Positions 24,145 through 35,584 of a stretch of DNA of 64,000 nucleotides are shown in pieces. Each line of letters begins with the position of its first letter. Position 1 is the stretch's first letter. The notes under the pieces were generated by a model. It was not told the DNA's origin and made no database searches. It saw only the letters and a list, made by a program, of their open reading frames with translations. The stretch is taken from positions 45,492,653-45,556,652 of the forward strand of contig JAKSZT010053928.1 of assembly GCA_026826555.1 (NCBI GenBank). Reading direction: 5' to 3'. The translations under genes and the position numbers were made by a program. The stretch comes from Tolypeutes matacus (Eukaryota; Chordata; Mammalia; Cingulata; Chlamyphoridae).

Positions 24145-24637
24145 TTTTGTTGTTGTTGTTAAAGATTTATTTTGTTTATTTATTTATTTTTCCCTACCCA
24201 CTCATTGTTTGCACTTGCTGTGTGCTATGTCTTTAGGAGGCACAGGGAACTGAACTGGGGACTTCTGATGTGGGGGGGAGGCACCTAATTGCTTTAGCCA
24301 TCTCTGTTCTCTGCTTTATTGTTTTCTCATTATATTTTTTCTTCTTGTGTCTCTTGTTGCATCATCTTGTTGCATCAGCTTGCCGCACCTGCCTGTCGCG
24401 TCAGCTTACTGTCTTGTTTGTTTTTTTTTCTTTAGGAAGCACTGGGAACATCTGCTCCCGCTTTGTTGTGTCTCTCATTATGTTTTTTTCTTCTTGTGTC
24501 TCTTGTTGCATCATCTTGTTGTGTCAGCTTGCCGTGCCTGCCTGTCATGCCAGTTCGCTGTCTTCTTTAGAAGGCACTGGGAACCGAACTGTGGACCTTT
24601 CATGTGGTAGGTGAGACTCCTGAGCCACATCTGCCTT
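24145..24637 (-). mobile_element. Dimeric DAS-type SINE, antisense, perfect 14-bp target duplication
   Basis: Flanked by identical copies of cctccatggtttct (24131-24144 and 24638-24651). Inside, two related units follow each other: the words 'cttcttgtgtctcttgttgc', 'cagcttgccg' and 'cctgcctgtc' occur twice about 175 bp apart. The tail is at left (TTTATTTATTTATTTTT). Confidence 0.9.
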
Positions 24638-24651
24638 CCTCCATGGTTTCT

Positions 24652-25525
24652 GATGATAGATCAGTATTTAGTCTTATTGAGGCTCCCTTTCAAATGATAC
24701 ATTGCTTTTCTCTTACTCCTCTCAGAATCCTCATCTCTGGCATTTGACGTTCTGAATAGTGTCTTAGAGTAGGTCTGTTCCAATTTTTTCTGTTTGGGGT
24801 AACTTGTCCTTTTTGAATATTGATATTTATGCTTTCATACAAGTTAGAAACTTTTTGGTCATTATTTCTTCAGATATTCTGTCTACTGCTTTTTCCTTCT
24901 CTTCTTCTGGGACACCTATAATATGTATGTTTGTGCATTTTGCACTATCATTCAATTCCCTGAGATCCTGTTGTATTTTTCCCATTCTCTTCACTATTTA
25001 TCCTTCTGTTTTTTCTAAGTTCAGTTGCTCTGTCTTCCAATTCATTTATTCTGTCCTCAACCAATTCATATTTGCTATTATTTGTCTCTAATGTATTTTT
25101 CATCTCATCCATTGTGTCTTCCATGCTCACAAGCTCTGTTACTCTTATTTGCAGGCTTTCAAATTTTACTTTATGCTCACACAGTGTCATCTTAATATCC
25201 TTTCTCTCTTTAGTCATATGTTCCTTCAATTCATTAAATAAGGAGATTTTTGTGAACCTCATTGATTAGTTGTCTTAAATCCATATCTTGTCTGGTTTCT
25301 TGATTTGTTCCTTTGGCTGGGCCATATCTTCCTGTTTCTTAGTATGGCTTGTAATTTTTTGTTCATATCTAAGCATCTGATTGTGTTAGTGATTTTACTC
25401 TGTTGATCAATCTCTCTCTTCCCTAGTGATTTTATTTCACAGCTCTTCTTTGAATCTTGGTTCAATTTTTCCTCAAAACTTAAGATTGCCATTTTTAAGT
25501 TATCAGAACATGGGCAGAGAGCCAC
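24652..25525 (-). pseudogene. L1 ORF1-like region, degenerate
   Basis: ORF1p is the L1 RNA-binding, coiled-coil chaperone. Minus-strand frames at 25259-25525 and 24948-25262 are rich in E, K, L and N, with heptad-like spacing (for example NELEDRATELRKNRR), as expected of the coiled-coil. They are in different frames separated by stops, and the 3' side is broken by the three stacked SINEs. I see no intact RNA-binding domain. Confidence 0.65.
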
Positions 25526-25529
25526 TAAT

Positions 25530-26065
25530 GGAGCACAGACCAGATCTATGGTGCCTGGGAAAGAAACAGGAGAGACAAGCCTTGTCTTTCTTCACTTTCC
25601 AGGCTGGCCAGCAGATGGTGCTCTTTGGCAAGCCTCTCCATAGAGATGAATCCTTCAGTTTCCACTGACTGGATCTTTTGAGCCAGCTATTCAAAATGGG
25701 GTTTTGCTCATTAAACTTGCAAAAGAGAAACCACAGTCAGCCCTCTTCCCCACCCTCCCTCTTCCAGGGAGGAATATATCCTTTCCACTCTTCATTGGCT
25801 GCTCAGCTGCAGGTTTTACTGAGGTTGTTCCCTTCAAGGGTGGGGAATGGGCAGTGTTCCCAGCCACAGGGGTTAGCAACTCATGGTTTTCCTTTTGGCC
25901 TTTTCATCTCTCTGTCCCCAGTTCCTTCTGGAAAATGTGTGAGGAGTTCTCCTGGTCTGCAGGTCCCCAAAGCAGCTCCCTCAGATGAATTCCATGATTT
26001 TTCCCATATTTTGTAAGAGATTTGCATCCTGCCTGAGCTACTCTGATGCCATCTTAGAACCAACC
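25530..26065 (-). promoter_or_regulatory. L1 5' UTR (internal promoter region), antisense
   Basis: About 530 bp between the ORF1-like frame and the 5' target duplication. It opens on the minus strand with GGTTCTAAGATGGCATC, the usual kind of L1 start. Overlapping open frames on both strands are incidental to its low stop density. Confidence 0.65.
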
Positions 26066-26081
26066 CATACTATTTTTATTA

Positions 26082-27739
26082 ATCTCTTTATTCTTTGTAC
26101 TATTATTTACATAATCAAATAAAGCCATCATGTTGGCACTATAGAATAAGTTAGGGTTTCCATAACACATCTCCACTGGATTGAGTCAGATCTCTCGTTT
26201 TCAGAATGCATTCCCAGCATTAAATAAGGTACGCTATGTGCCACACATTGTGATAAGCTTTTTACATATTTTATCTCATTTAATTGTCAAACATTTAAAC
26301 TTTGAAATTAAAAGTTTGAATTGGAACCAGGAAATAAATTTTGGGTGTTAGCCAAACAACTGATGGACTGTTCTGAGTATGTTTAGAATCAGTAAGCAAT
26401 TATGGAATGCCTATTAAGTGCCAAATGCTTTTACCTCAAATTTCACTGAGTAAGAAAATGAGAAATAATCCTTCCTTCCTCCGTGACTGACTGGAAAATT
26501 ATTCAATAATTGCCATCCTGTATCACTAAGTATGTGAAGTAAACTGCAAGTATCAGATATTTTTAAAAGAGTGTATTATTCCAATGAAGGGTATTACTTT
26601 TCTCACATAAAGTGAAGTTGGGGTATAGGTAGTCCAGAACTGCAAGATCAGCTCCATAATGTCATCTGACACCTAGGCTACCTCTATCTTCTGCTCCATT
26701 ATCTTTAGTGCATGCTTATCTCATGGTAACAAAATGGCTGCCAAAGCACCAATTTTCCCATTCGTGCTTCTGTCAGGAAAGAAGGGATAGGGTGAAAAGA
26801 ACATGCCAGCTGAGTCAATCTCCCTTTCGAGGAGCTTTCCCATTATTCTCACCTCATAATTTCCTCTTGTTTTTCATTGGCCAGATTTGTGTCATATAGT
26901 CACACCTGAGGCAAAGGAGGCTGGGAAAATTAGTTATGCTTTTTCGGGAGAAGGATGTTTATTGTTGTTTCTAGAGGGACACATCAGTTTGCTGTGCATC
27001 TTTGAGCTTTGATTCACTGTTTCCAGCTTATATAGGCACTCTGGTAACTCTTGGAGTAGAGGCCTGATTGGTACAAGTATAGGTGGACTCAGGAGCTGCC
27101 CACAGGTATGGATTGAGGAATATCTAGAAGGTTCAGAGGGCAAGTCATACCACCAGGTATTGGCAGAAGCTGGAAACAAGGTCTTCTGACTCCTGATGAC
27201 CTCTCCTCTCTTATCATATATATCCCATCTGAGGGCTCAACTCCTGTAGACTGACAGCTCCTGCCACTTATGGGGGGCTGCTCTTGACCCCTGAGCATCT
27301 GAGAATGGCTAGAGGACCACTAAGGGTTATTTTTCCCCCTAGAAACAGACACCCTCCCATGTGGATAGGGCATTCACAACCCTGGAGTTCCCAGCTAGAA
27401 TGAAAGCTGCCCAGGAGAGCTTCTTTTTTCCCCACCCTCTGAAGAAATGCAAAATAGGATAGATCACTCTAGAGATCATTGTGTCATTATCTATCTGTAT
27501 TACATTCATAGACAGGGGTTGGACTGTGGGTGGAGGGCAAGTCCTTCATATTATAAAGGCACAGTTTTAGGCCAGAGAAAAAGAATGACTCACATGTATA
27601 GTGGTGGAATTTATTAATCATTGAGATGGTACAGGCATCAGGAGAAACAGATTTTAGAAGAAATTTAATAAAACCATGAATGACAGACAGAGTCACAGAA
27701 ATTAAAGTTTACCTCATCTTGGGTTCTACTCCACCCAGG
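26082..27739. other. Mostly single-copy stretch
   Basis: A short MIR/L2-like patch is at 26225-26300 ('atgtgccacacattgtgata'). The segment 26945-27440 has an old LTR-like character (tract of 'tttattgttgtttctagag') but I cannot name it or find ends. No exon seen. Confidence 0.35.
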
Positions 27740-27890
27740 GGCTCATACTCATCAACTCATTTAATCCCGGTAACAACCCCTAAAGCAGCCCTTTAACACC
27801 TGAGGAAACCCAGTGTGCCCTAGGACACACTGCTAGCGTGGCCGAACAAGATGTGAGCTAATTCCTATCCCTGTATTGTTCCTGCCACAC
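27740..27890 (-). repeat. MIR SINE fossil, antisense
   Basis: 'caactcatttaatcccggta', 'acctgaggaaacccagtg' and 'ggacacactgctagcgtgg' are reversed MIR core words. Confidence 0.65.
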
Positions 27891-29105
27891 AATGCAAACC
27901 CCACAATGTACCTCTAACCCTTTCAGTGGAAATGGGAGTTCTTTGTGAGGTGGGGGTAGGGGAGAATTCAAATAATCTGAGTAAATATTCCCTTCCTTTC
28001 CTCACTGGGACTCCTGTGGGAAATCTGCCTTTTAGTCATTATTACAGTTTTCCAGAAGATGGCACCAGAGAGCTTATAATCAGTTTTAGAGAGGGCTGCG
28101 CTGGATCAAAGCTGGCAGTCAGCTCAGGGGGATGTCAGAGGGGGGCAGGTGAGTCTTGGTAGAAATCCCAGCACACTGTAAAGCCTTTTACATTCACTCA
28201 TGGATTCTGGCATTGGGTCGTGGGTGGCAGAGATGGGAAGTGCTCTGAGCACTGAATTGACTTGAGAGGTGAGAAGTGTTTGGGAAAGGGACAGATCCCT
28301 TACAGGCAATGCTGCCTTCCAGAAATGCAGAGGTTGGGAAAAAAAAACAACGAAACAAGCAACTTCATTCTGAAGGCTGTATGTTCCCCAGCAGAATCTC
28401 CCCAACGATGCCATCACGTATTACCTATTTAGTCCGTAAAAACAGAACCTACAAAAGCCATAGGACCAGTGAGCAAATATTACTTCTAAGTGGTTTTCTC
28501 CTAGAGATAAAACTGTTGGAAGGAAGGAAGGGAGGGAGGGAGGAACAGAGGGAGGGAGGGAAACCAAACAAAAAAAAGCACCCAACTCCAAAACAAGTTT
28601 TTCTGTGCTGTCAAATTATATTAAAGATTGACCTCTAGACTTACTGTCACCTACATACAGGTGGCTGCCTTCATCATTAGCCCTTGAGATCAGGGCCTGT
28701 GTGACATTGGGCTTCCCGGAACTGTCAGCTGTCAGCTACCTATGCTAATTTCTGGGGCCTCTTCTGTTTCAATTTCCACATTCATAAGTCAGTACTTTCA
28801 CCAGCAGCCTTGAATCCCTGGGGCTTTACCAAGTGGCCCGAATCGCATGCCCTTTCTCTCCGCTGTTTCTATTTCTCCCTATTAAAGGCATTTTGGATTT
28901 GGCACGGGCACAAGATTGTTTAAAAGATGTTTGTAAATGGTGTTTAAATGATGACAGCTTGAAGCTTGAGGCTATGAGGAGAACTTAGAGATCTTCAAAG
29001 CAGTCCAAATCAGAAACCTACAAGCAGACCTTTTCCTTATAGTGTCCTCTTTAAAGCTGTAGGTTGCCTCGGTGAGCCCATACGTATTTGCCGTCCAGAG
29101 CTGCA
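27891..29105. other. Single-copy stretch with a purine-rich simple repeat
   Basis: A GGAA/GGGA tract occupies 28517-28561. The stretch 28860-29000 is repeat-free with forkhead-like words ('gattgtttaaaagatgtttg') and could be regulatory. No exon recognised. Confidence 0.35.
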
Positions 29106-29109
29106 TGTT

Positions 29110-29255
29110 CCCTGTGTCCTCACTCCTTCCAGTGTGGTCTGTGGGCCAGCAGCAGCTTGCCAGACATGCACCATCGTGGGCCCCAACCCAGACCTACCGC
29201 ATCAGAACCTCAGTTTCATGAGATCCGCAGGTGATTTAAAGCTGTAAGACCAGCA
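29110..29255 (-). repeat. MER5A-type DNA transposon relic, antisense
   Basis: 'agtgtggtctgtgggccagcag', 'ggccccaacccagacctacc', 'catcagaacctcagtttc' and 'caggtgattta' follow antisense MER5A. Confidence 0.75.
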
Positions 29256-30888
29256 AATAGCCTTATCAACCCTTGGGGGTGGGGAGCCACGCAGTGGGTC
29301 CCGGTTCCTGGGTGGGCACATAATTATTAACCAGAGGGGACTATGCCTTTGTCCCATCTGCGGAGAAGCAGGGCCTGGTCTGTGGGTATCAGTGCACTTC
29401 ATTCAATTATTACGGGCAGGTCCCACGTATGGATTAGTGACATATGGAGGAAGACAGCTGTTCTGATGAGCTAATCATGGGCCCACAGTGTCCTGGAGAA
29501 GGGTGGGGGTAGCAAGAAGGGGCAAGGAAACTGGAGTCTCAGCACAGACACATTAACTGAGGCAGCTGAAGACCAGCTCCTTAGATGAGAATGGGCTGGA
29601 GGGAGGAGGTGGGCAGCCTGGACTGAGAACTTCCAGTGTGTTCAGACAAAACCCAGGGGTATCAATGGATTTCCCCATGGCCTGACGGGCTCCAGGTGTT
29701 GCCTCTGACTGTCCTGAGGAACTCTCTGGGCTAAGTGAAACAATTTGGCCTACTGTGTTGAGGGGCAAATGGAGACAGTGTAAATGCCAGCCCTCACAGT
29801 CAAGAGATTTTTGTGCACTCAAGAATATTGGCGGCCCAAATGGGCCATTCCCTTTCCTTTTCTGACCAGTACATATGCAAATCGGGTGGCAGGGCCAGGT
29901 CAATATCTGTTTCTATGCCAGAATTACAAGCTCTCTTAAACAGGACCCAGCTTTTGGCTGACATGCAGACAAAGTTTTTCTATTGAATTCTCAGCCCAGT
30001 GCTCTGATCTGGCTTTTCTTCTTTGTAAAATTCTCTCTCTGATCTGGCTTTTCTTTGTAAAATTAGAGCAATGTTAGTTTCCACCATTAAGGAAATAATT
30101 GGAGCGAGGGAGGCAGGGAGGGTTTCCTGAGGGTGCCCTGCCACCCACGGCCCACCTTGACTGAGTAGGGGTGTGCAGGTGAGTTATGTGTGGGAGGAAG
30201 CAATGACCCACCCTTTTCTCACACATGCATGCATGGCTTGGTCAGAAGCAGACTTCCCGCTTGGAGTACGCTTGGTTTCCTGACCTACCCCTGAGTCTCT
30301 GAGGCCACCCAAGTCTTTGGAATTTAGCCTTGGCAAAAGGATAGGAAAGAGTCTCTCTTATTAGCTCCTGCTTTAGTTCCCCTTTGGGCCCAAGTTACTC
30401 ATCAGGCTGCAGTGTCTATGTACAGGTTATAACCTAGGCCTGAAGCTAGCTCTGGGAGGAAAGGGCAGCCCATTGCGCTGGGCCCCTGTATGGCCTGTGG
30501 GGCCTTGGGATGAGGTCACAATACCAAATCTAGAACAGAAGTTCCCCTCCAGCCCGAGGTTCTTCTATGTGCCTCTGAGTGTCCCGTGCACAATCCGATG
30601 CTGCAGAGGCAAGCTCCTGGTTTCTTCTCCCCTTGCCATGTTGGCCCTTTCCACAGGACGTCCTTGCTGTGATTCCATTTCTGCCCCTGACTGGTTGGCC
30701 CACCTCATTCTCTGGACCTGGGGGGAGGGGATCTGAAGCTACAGCATACCCAGACCTCCTACTCCTAGACTGGGTCAAGATCCTAGAACCTGCAGCCCCT
30801 GACACTTCCTGGTGTACCTCTGCCCTTCCTGACTTCCACCTTGGCATAACCCACCACCATTTTGCAGTGTTCTTCCTGTCACCAGACA
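29256..30888. other. Single-copy stretch with a short tandem duplication
   Basis: At 30003-30064 a unit of about 31 bp ('gatctggcttttcttctttg...') is repeated once at 34-bp spacing with a 3-bp deletion. No other repeat, RNA gene or exon recognised. Confidence 0.4.
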
Positions 30889-31127
30889 TCAGGGTAGAGG
30901 AGAAGGCAGGGAGGTGGGGACACACAGACAAGGCTTTCCTAGGCTTCGGGACTGGTTCAGGAGAATGCATCCCAGTGGGCCAGGTGTGTGACATGCGTCC
31001 TTGTCTTATTACTAATTTCCATATGTTGCTGGTCCTGGGACATGCAATACATTCTGAGCCAGTTCCCTAGCCTAGGCAAGCCTGTCTCCGTGAGTCCCCA
31101 TCTCCCTGCATTCTCTACCCAGGGGTT
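30889..31127. repeat. Imperfect inverted repeat, arms about 92 bp
   Basis: The arm 30889-30984 ('cagggtagaggagaaggcag', 'gaggtgggga', 'ctttcctaggctt', 'ggactggttcag') pairs with 31034-31127 read backwards, where 'agccagttccctagcctagg' and 'gagtccccatctccctgc' are the partners. I estimate about three-quarters identity over a 49-base spacer. It could be a palindromic DNA-transposon fossil. It explains why frames on opposite strands share similar peptides (VCPHLPAFSS and VSPHLPAFST). Confidence 0.75.
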
Positions 31128-31129
31128 AT

Positions 31130-32056
31130 CTTCTCTGGCTTCTGTGAGCAGACCCCGTGCAGAGCATCCCATAGTTCTAGGCCAACCTGTGATTTTCTAT
31201 GGCGACAATTTTCTGATTGCAGCCATCATTTCTCTCTCTATTTCTTAGAAGTTGCTTCTGCTTTCACCACCCGCTAAGAGGTTCCCCTGCATGGACAGAT
31301 GAACCCGCCCTTCCACAGAGTTAGGACTGGGTACAAAAATTTCCTTTATAAACTAGTCTCAGAAACAAACAGTACATGTGTTACATCCTCTGATTGCCCA
31401 ATATTGCTCTGCATCTCTTGATATCTGGATTAAATTGTGAATGTGTGTATCTTAGGTACAAAAAATAAATAAAATACAAAAACATACACAAGCAAAATCT
31501 CGTGGGTCCTAATTGGAAAAAGACTGGAATTGCAAGAACAATTTGAGTTGCCGTGCCTCCTCCTCCTGAGGAGCTCAGGGCTTTCTTTGATATTCCCATC
31601 CAGTTCCTCCCCATTGCCTGCTTCGAGCCCGGCCCTCCCTTCAGGTCCTGCCTGGGCCTTGCTACTGGAGCTTGGGAGCGTTTGAGCTGCTCAGCATTCA
31701 GTCTCAGGAAAATGTTACAGAATGCTGGAAGTTATCAAAACCAGAGACCTTTGTTTTGTAAACACACAACTTCTCTAATAAAAACTAAAAAAATAAAAAG
31801 AAAGACAAAGGAAATCACATCAGGAGGCAAGGGAGAGTGACATTATTATAGCGCTCATTTGAACCTACTTGAATTATTTTTTTTACAATACCAAAGAGTA
31901 AACTTTGATATTTTCCTTTTTAGTAGCTACAAATTGCTTGTACTACCTCAAGTATTGTTAAGACGGAATGAATGTAAGCTTATCATTGTTGTTTCTTTTT
32001 CCTATTAAGTGTATTTGATTATTTTATGGATTACATGTTCATGGAAGATTTGGATC
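31130..32056. other. Single-copy stretch
   Basis: No repeat recognised apart from AT-rich patches near 31450 and 31790. No exon recognised. Confidence 0.4.
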
Positions 32057-32062
32057 ACAGAA

Positions 32063-33793
32063 GGGTTACAATGGGTACTGCAGGGGATTATTGGTGGGGG
32101 GTGTCTTGGAGGGGGGATTCATGGGAGTTAGTTCATCCAAATATACATGAAAGATATACAAAATTGTTCAAAAGATCAAGAGATGGGGCATGGTCACCGT
32201 GGGTGGACAATCACACAATAAATGAGGGAATCTGAATTCCTAGCCTGGAGAGCTCTGCCACATTCTCCAAGGGAGCAGCAACAGTCCTCTGAATGCAGGG
32301 ACAGTGTCTGTCAAAAGAGGATGACCCACTGATGAATTCTTTTTATTGATGACTACCCTTATGAGTCTTAGCTCTTGTAGCTGAAACTTAGCTTACTGTT
32401 ATGGGGTGCCTAAGGGTTGCCACCTGAGAGCCTCCTTGTTGCTCAAATGTGGCCTCTCTCTAAGCCAAACTCAGCATATGAATGCATTACCTTCCCCCCA
32501 ACGTGGGACATGACTCCCGGGGATGAGCCTCCCTGGCAACACAACTGGAAAAAGACCTTGAATAAAAGGGGGAAAAGGTAAAGACAAATGAGTTCAAGTG
32601 GCTAACAGACTTCAAAGAGTGTCAGGAGATCATCCCAGAGGTAATGCTTATGCACACCTCAGTAGGATCTCATAGAACATCAAAATGCATATCACCCCAC
32701 ACAGAGGGGCTCCTGAGGGCTCTGGAGACACCTAGGTCCTATATAAGGGGGGATAGCCCCAGAGACTGACGCCTTATCAGTGGGCTTTATTTTGGACTCT
32801 GTGCTCCTGAGAGTGATAGAATTGGACTTAAATAAGTTCTCCCTGCACATGGTTCATCAGTCCCTTCTATTCAAACCTATATGTGATGCTGGAGTTTTTA
32901 GGTATACTTCCAGAGACTGGAGCCTCTGGCCTACCTATGTGCCAGGTGTGCGTGGAATCTCGGTAGAGCTGCAACTCCTACCCTACAGCTCAATGGACTC
33001 ATCCAAGTCACCTGGCGAGAAGACAACAATGGGCAACAGCCAGACCAGGGAATGGAGAGGGCCTGCATCTGCAGGCAAGGTCATCCCACCCACCATATCC
33101 ATGGGATATAAGCCCTCTCTCACTTGGAGGTGGAGTGGACATCACCATCCCAGTCCCCTCAGGATTGGGGAAGAACTATGGACTAGAGTGGACTTGATGG
33201 TATTCTGTTGTACACATATGGTGATTCTAGCAATGGAAGAAGTTATAACAGTGAGGTGGAGCCGGTGGCCACTTGACACTTTCGGGGTAGGGAGGGGATG
33301 TGCAGTTGAAATACAGGGGCTTTTTTGGGATTTGGAGGTTGTCTTGAGTGCTGTTGTGGCGACGGATGTAGGCCATTTTAAATCAGCACACACCATTCAG
33401 AACTGTGTGGGAGAGAGTGTGGTCTACGATGTGAACTGTGGTTTATGGTTGATGGCAAGGCCCTAGGATGTGTAGGTCCATTGACCGTGATAGGCCACAC
33501 TTGTGGGAGATGTTTGTGTGGGATGTGGTGGGAGGTGTGGGAGGTGGGGAACATGGGAATCCCGGTAGGTTCCGTGTAATATTTTAGGTAATCTAAGCAC
33601 CTCTTAAAAAAAATATATATATATATAACATTTTTGTAAGCAAATGCACATATATGAATATATATTTATACATCATTTTACAAATATTGGTATGTATTGT
33701 GAAATTTTGATTTTTATCCACAATAAAAAATAAATAAACTTTAAAAAAAAAAGAATAAATTACTACGTTATTTAACCATTAAAAAAAAAAAAG
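32063..33793 (+). mobile_element. 1.7-kb poly(A)-tailed retroposon, longest copy, 'long' 3' end
   Basis: Starts sharply at GGGTTACA and ends in A-rich sequence. A short possible duplication, acagaa, flanks it (32057-32062 and 33794-33799). Body landmarks shared with 57701-59300 include 'gagagctctgccacattctc', 'catgactcccggggat', 'gagcctccctggca' and 'ggcttttttgggac/att'. The last 140 bp hold an AT-rich extension (33599-33735) absent from the 57.7 kb copy. A 228-codon frame (32780-33466) has no match I know, but its segments recur in other copies. No reverse transcriptase is present, so it was presumably mobilised by L1. I recall similar sequence as abundant in xenarthran genomes but cannot give a library name. 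Confidence 0.85.
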
Positions 33794-33799
33794 ACAGAA

Positions 33800-35584
33800 T
33801 GACTCTCCTGCAAGCTGAGAACAGCTGTTCAGTGGCAGACAGATGTTCTGCAAAAGTCTGTTTCTACCTGGCCCTTACCACCTGGGAGAGCTGAGGCATA
33901 AGGAGAGCTCTAGCCTCTAAACTAATACAGATGTGTTAGATTTGACAGCTGCCACTGCATACTGGACCATTTTGTCTGTACACTGCACAGGTTGGGCTTC
34001 AGGGCAACAAGTAAAAGAAACAGGCATTTTGTTTGGAACGGGGAACCTGAGGCCCAGAGAAGTGATAGGGTCTACGGTTAAACTGCTATGGACAGAGACA
34101 GCACAGGCTCCTGGGTGCCGTGATCAGGAAGCAACAAAGCAATGCCTTCCCCCAGGAATAGAGCGGTTATGTGGAAAGGCGTCCAGGTCTTTCCCTACCC
34201 ACTGCAGCGTGTGCCATGTCTCCCATCTCGGCAGCAGCTGGGGGAGAAGCTGCTCTGCCAGGAGAAGACATCTCATCTCATGAGCTGCTTTATTAGGGCG
34301 AAAGTTGTGTCTTATCAGTTTTAAAAACCAGAGCCTTGCGCTATTCTGAAAGTGGCAGTGAAGCCACTTAATGCATATTAGAGCTGTTTAAAATCTGAGA
34401 AAGTGATCATCTCATACCTCACCAAGCCCTTTCTTGCCCATTTTCTTTCACTGCATTAGGGAGAATGATAAGCTTTACTTAAAAACAATTCCTTTCAAGG
34501 AAAATGACTTTCCTTACCGTCCATATACTTAATTACTTTAAATGGCTCTAAAACTTAATAGGCATGCTTAAGGAGTTGTCAAGGCAGGTTGAGATAAGTC
34601 CCTAATTTACAAATTTGATTTCATTGTAAACTGACTCCAGTAACACGAAAGAGGAGGGATTAAGGAAGGTACAGAACAAATGGTAAATGAATGAGAAACT
34701 CAGAAGAGTGAATTCAAGTAAAGGACAGTGATGCTCCCATCAGAATCTGAGTGTCCTGGGATTGTGTTGCCTGCATGTTATAGAGAAAAACTTAACAGGC
34801 AGATTCAAAGAGTTGTCAAGGCAGGTTGAGAACTCTTTCCTTGTTCTCATTGTCAGTTTCTTAGGGCAGGGATGGGGCTTGCTCTTTGGTATGGACCTCA
34901 AGCATCTAATACCATACCCTCAACCCAGTGTGTTCTTCAGGAAAGACTGGTCGATTGTAACGGCTCCATCCCCAAAGATTCTGAGATAATTGGTCTGGTG
35001 TGTGACCGGGGTATTGGGATAATTAACAGTTCCCAGGGGGATGTTAGCATGCACCCAGGGTTGATGACCATGGGTCTAGAAGGTCTTTCAAATTTGAAAA
35101 AAACATAAGTAAGAAAATGAAAATCACTTGCTATCACACAGCCCAGATGTTATCCCTGTTAATGTGTGTTGATTTTTTTTCACTCCTTTTGATTTCTTTC
35201 TAAAGAGAGAGAGTTAGATGGGCTTGTATCCATTTGGTTTGAAGGTGCAAAGCTATTGGGAAATTAGAGAAAAGAAAAAAAGTGTTGTGTAGATAGAAGT
35301 AGTAGGATTTGCCTTCAGCTATTGGGAGGTGAAGATTGTGAGGAGGTGAAGGTGGGCCTGAGGTTGGCCTCACCCCATGACATTGGGGGAGGAAGGGCAC
35401 ACAAAAGGGGCTTGGAGAGGGGATGGGAAGCACTGCCTTTGCCGAGTTGGTTGTGAACTGGAAATAAGAGGGAATATGTTGGGCGCATAAGAGCCTGATG
35501 ATTACTGAAGGAATAAAGGTTAAGATATATTGAGGTTTAAATGAAGAATATAAAATTTTGTAGATCACTCATTGCTTAAAAAAT
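33800..35584. other. Mostly single-copy stretch with a possible conserved element
   Basis: The part at 34285-34600 is repeat-free and AT-rich with 'cacttaatgcatattag' and 'tacttaattactttaaatgg', compatible with a regulatory element. A faint MIR-like patch is near 34030-34080. No exon recognised. Confidence 0.35.

Larger units (their letters stand above)
17963..26065 (-). mobile_element. L1 LINE insertion, full-length class, antisense, with nested insertions
   Basis: The unit lies between two perfect copies of the 15-bp target duplication catactatttttatt (17948-17962 and 26066-26080). The right copy directly follows the L1 5' end (minus strand: GGTTCTAAGATGGCATC) and the left copy is followed by a T-rich reversed tail. 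The cleavage context fits the L1 endonuclease preference. From right to left it contains a 5' UTR, ORF1-like region, ORF2 and 3' UTR. Five younger insertions account for about 1.9 kb, leaving about 6.2 kb of original insert. The leftmost 280 bp do not look like L1 (see MIR at 18040). Confidence 0.85.

Noticed and set aside
23876..24637. Regularly spaced similar sequences resembling a CRISPR array
   Set aside because: The spacing is explained by stacked SINEs with target duplications. The genome is mammalian and the units are not identical short repeats.
30530..31070. Overlapping 154- and 163-codon frames on opposite strands
   Set aside because: Mutually overlapping in GC-richer DNA. Shared peptides between frames on opposite strands here arise from the inverted repeat.
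33755..33792. Unique-looking 28 bases between two A-runs at the end of the 32 kb retroposon, as a possible separate insertion
   Set aside because: Too short to assign. It is more simply a heterogeneous tail or a small transduced end.
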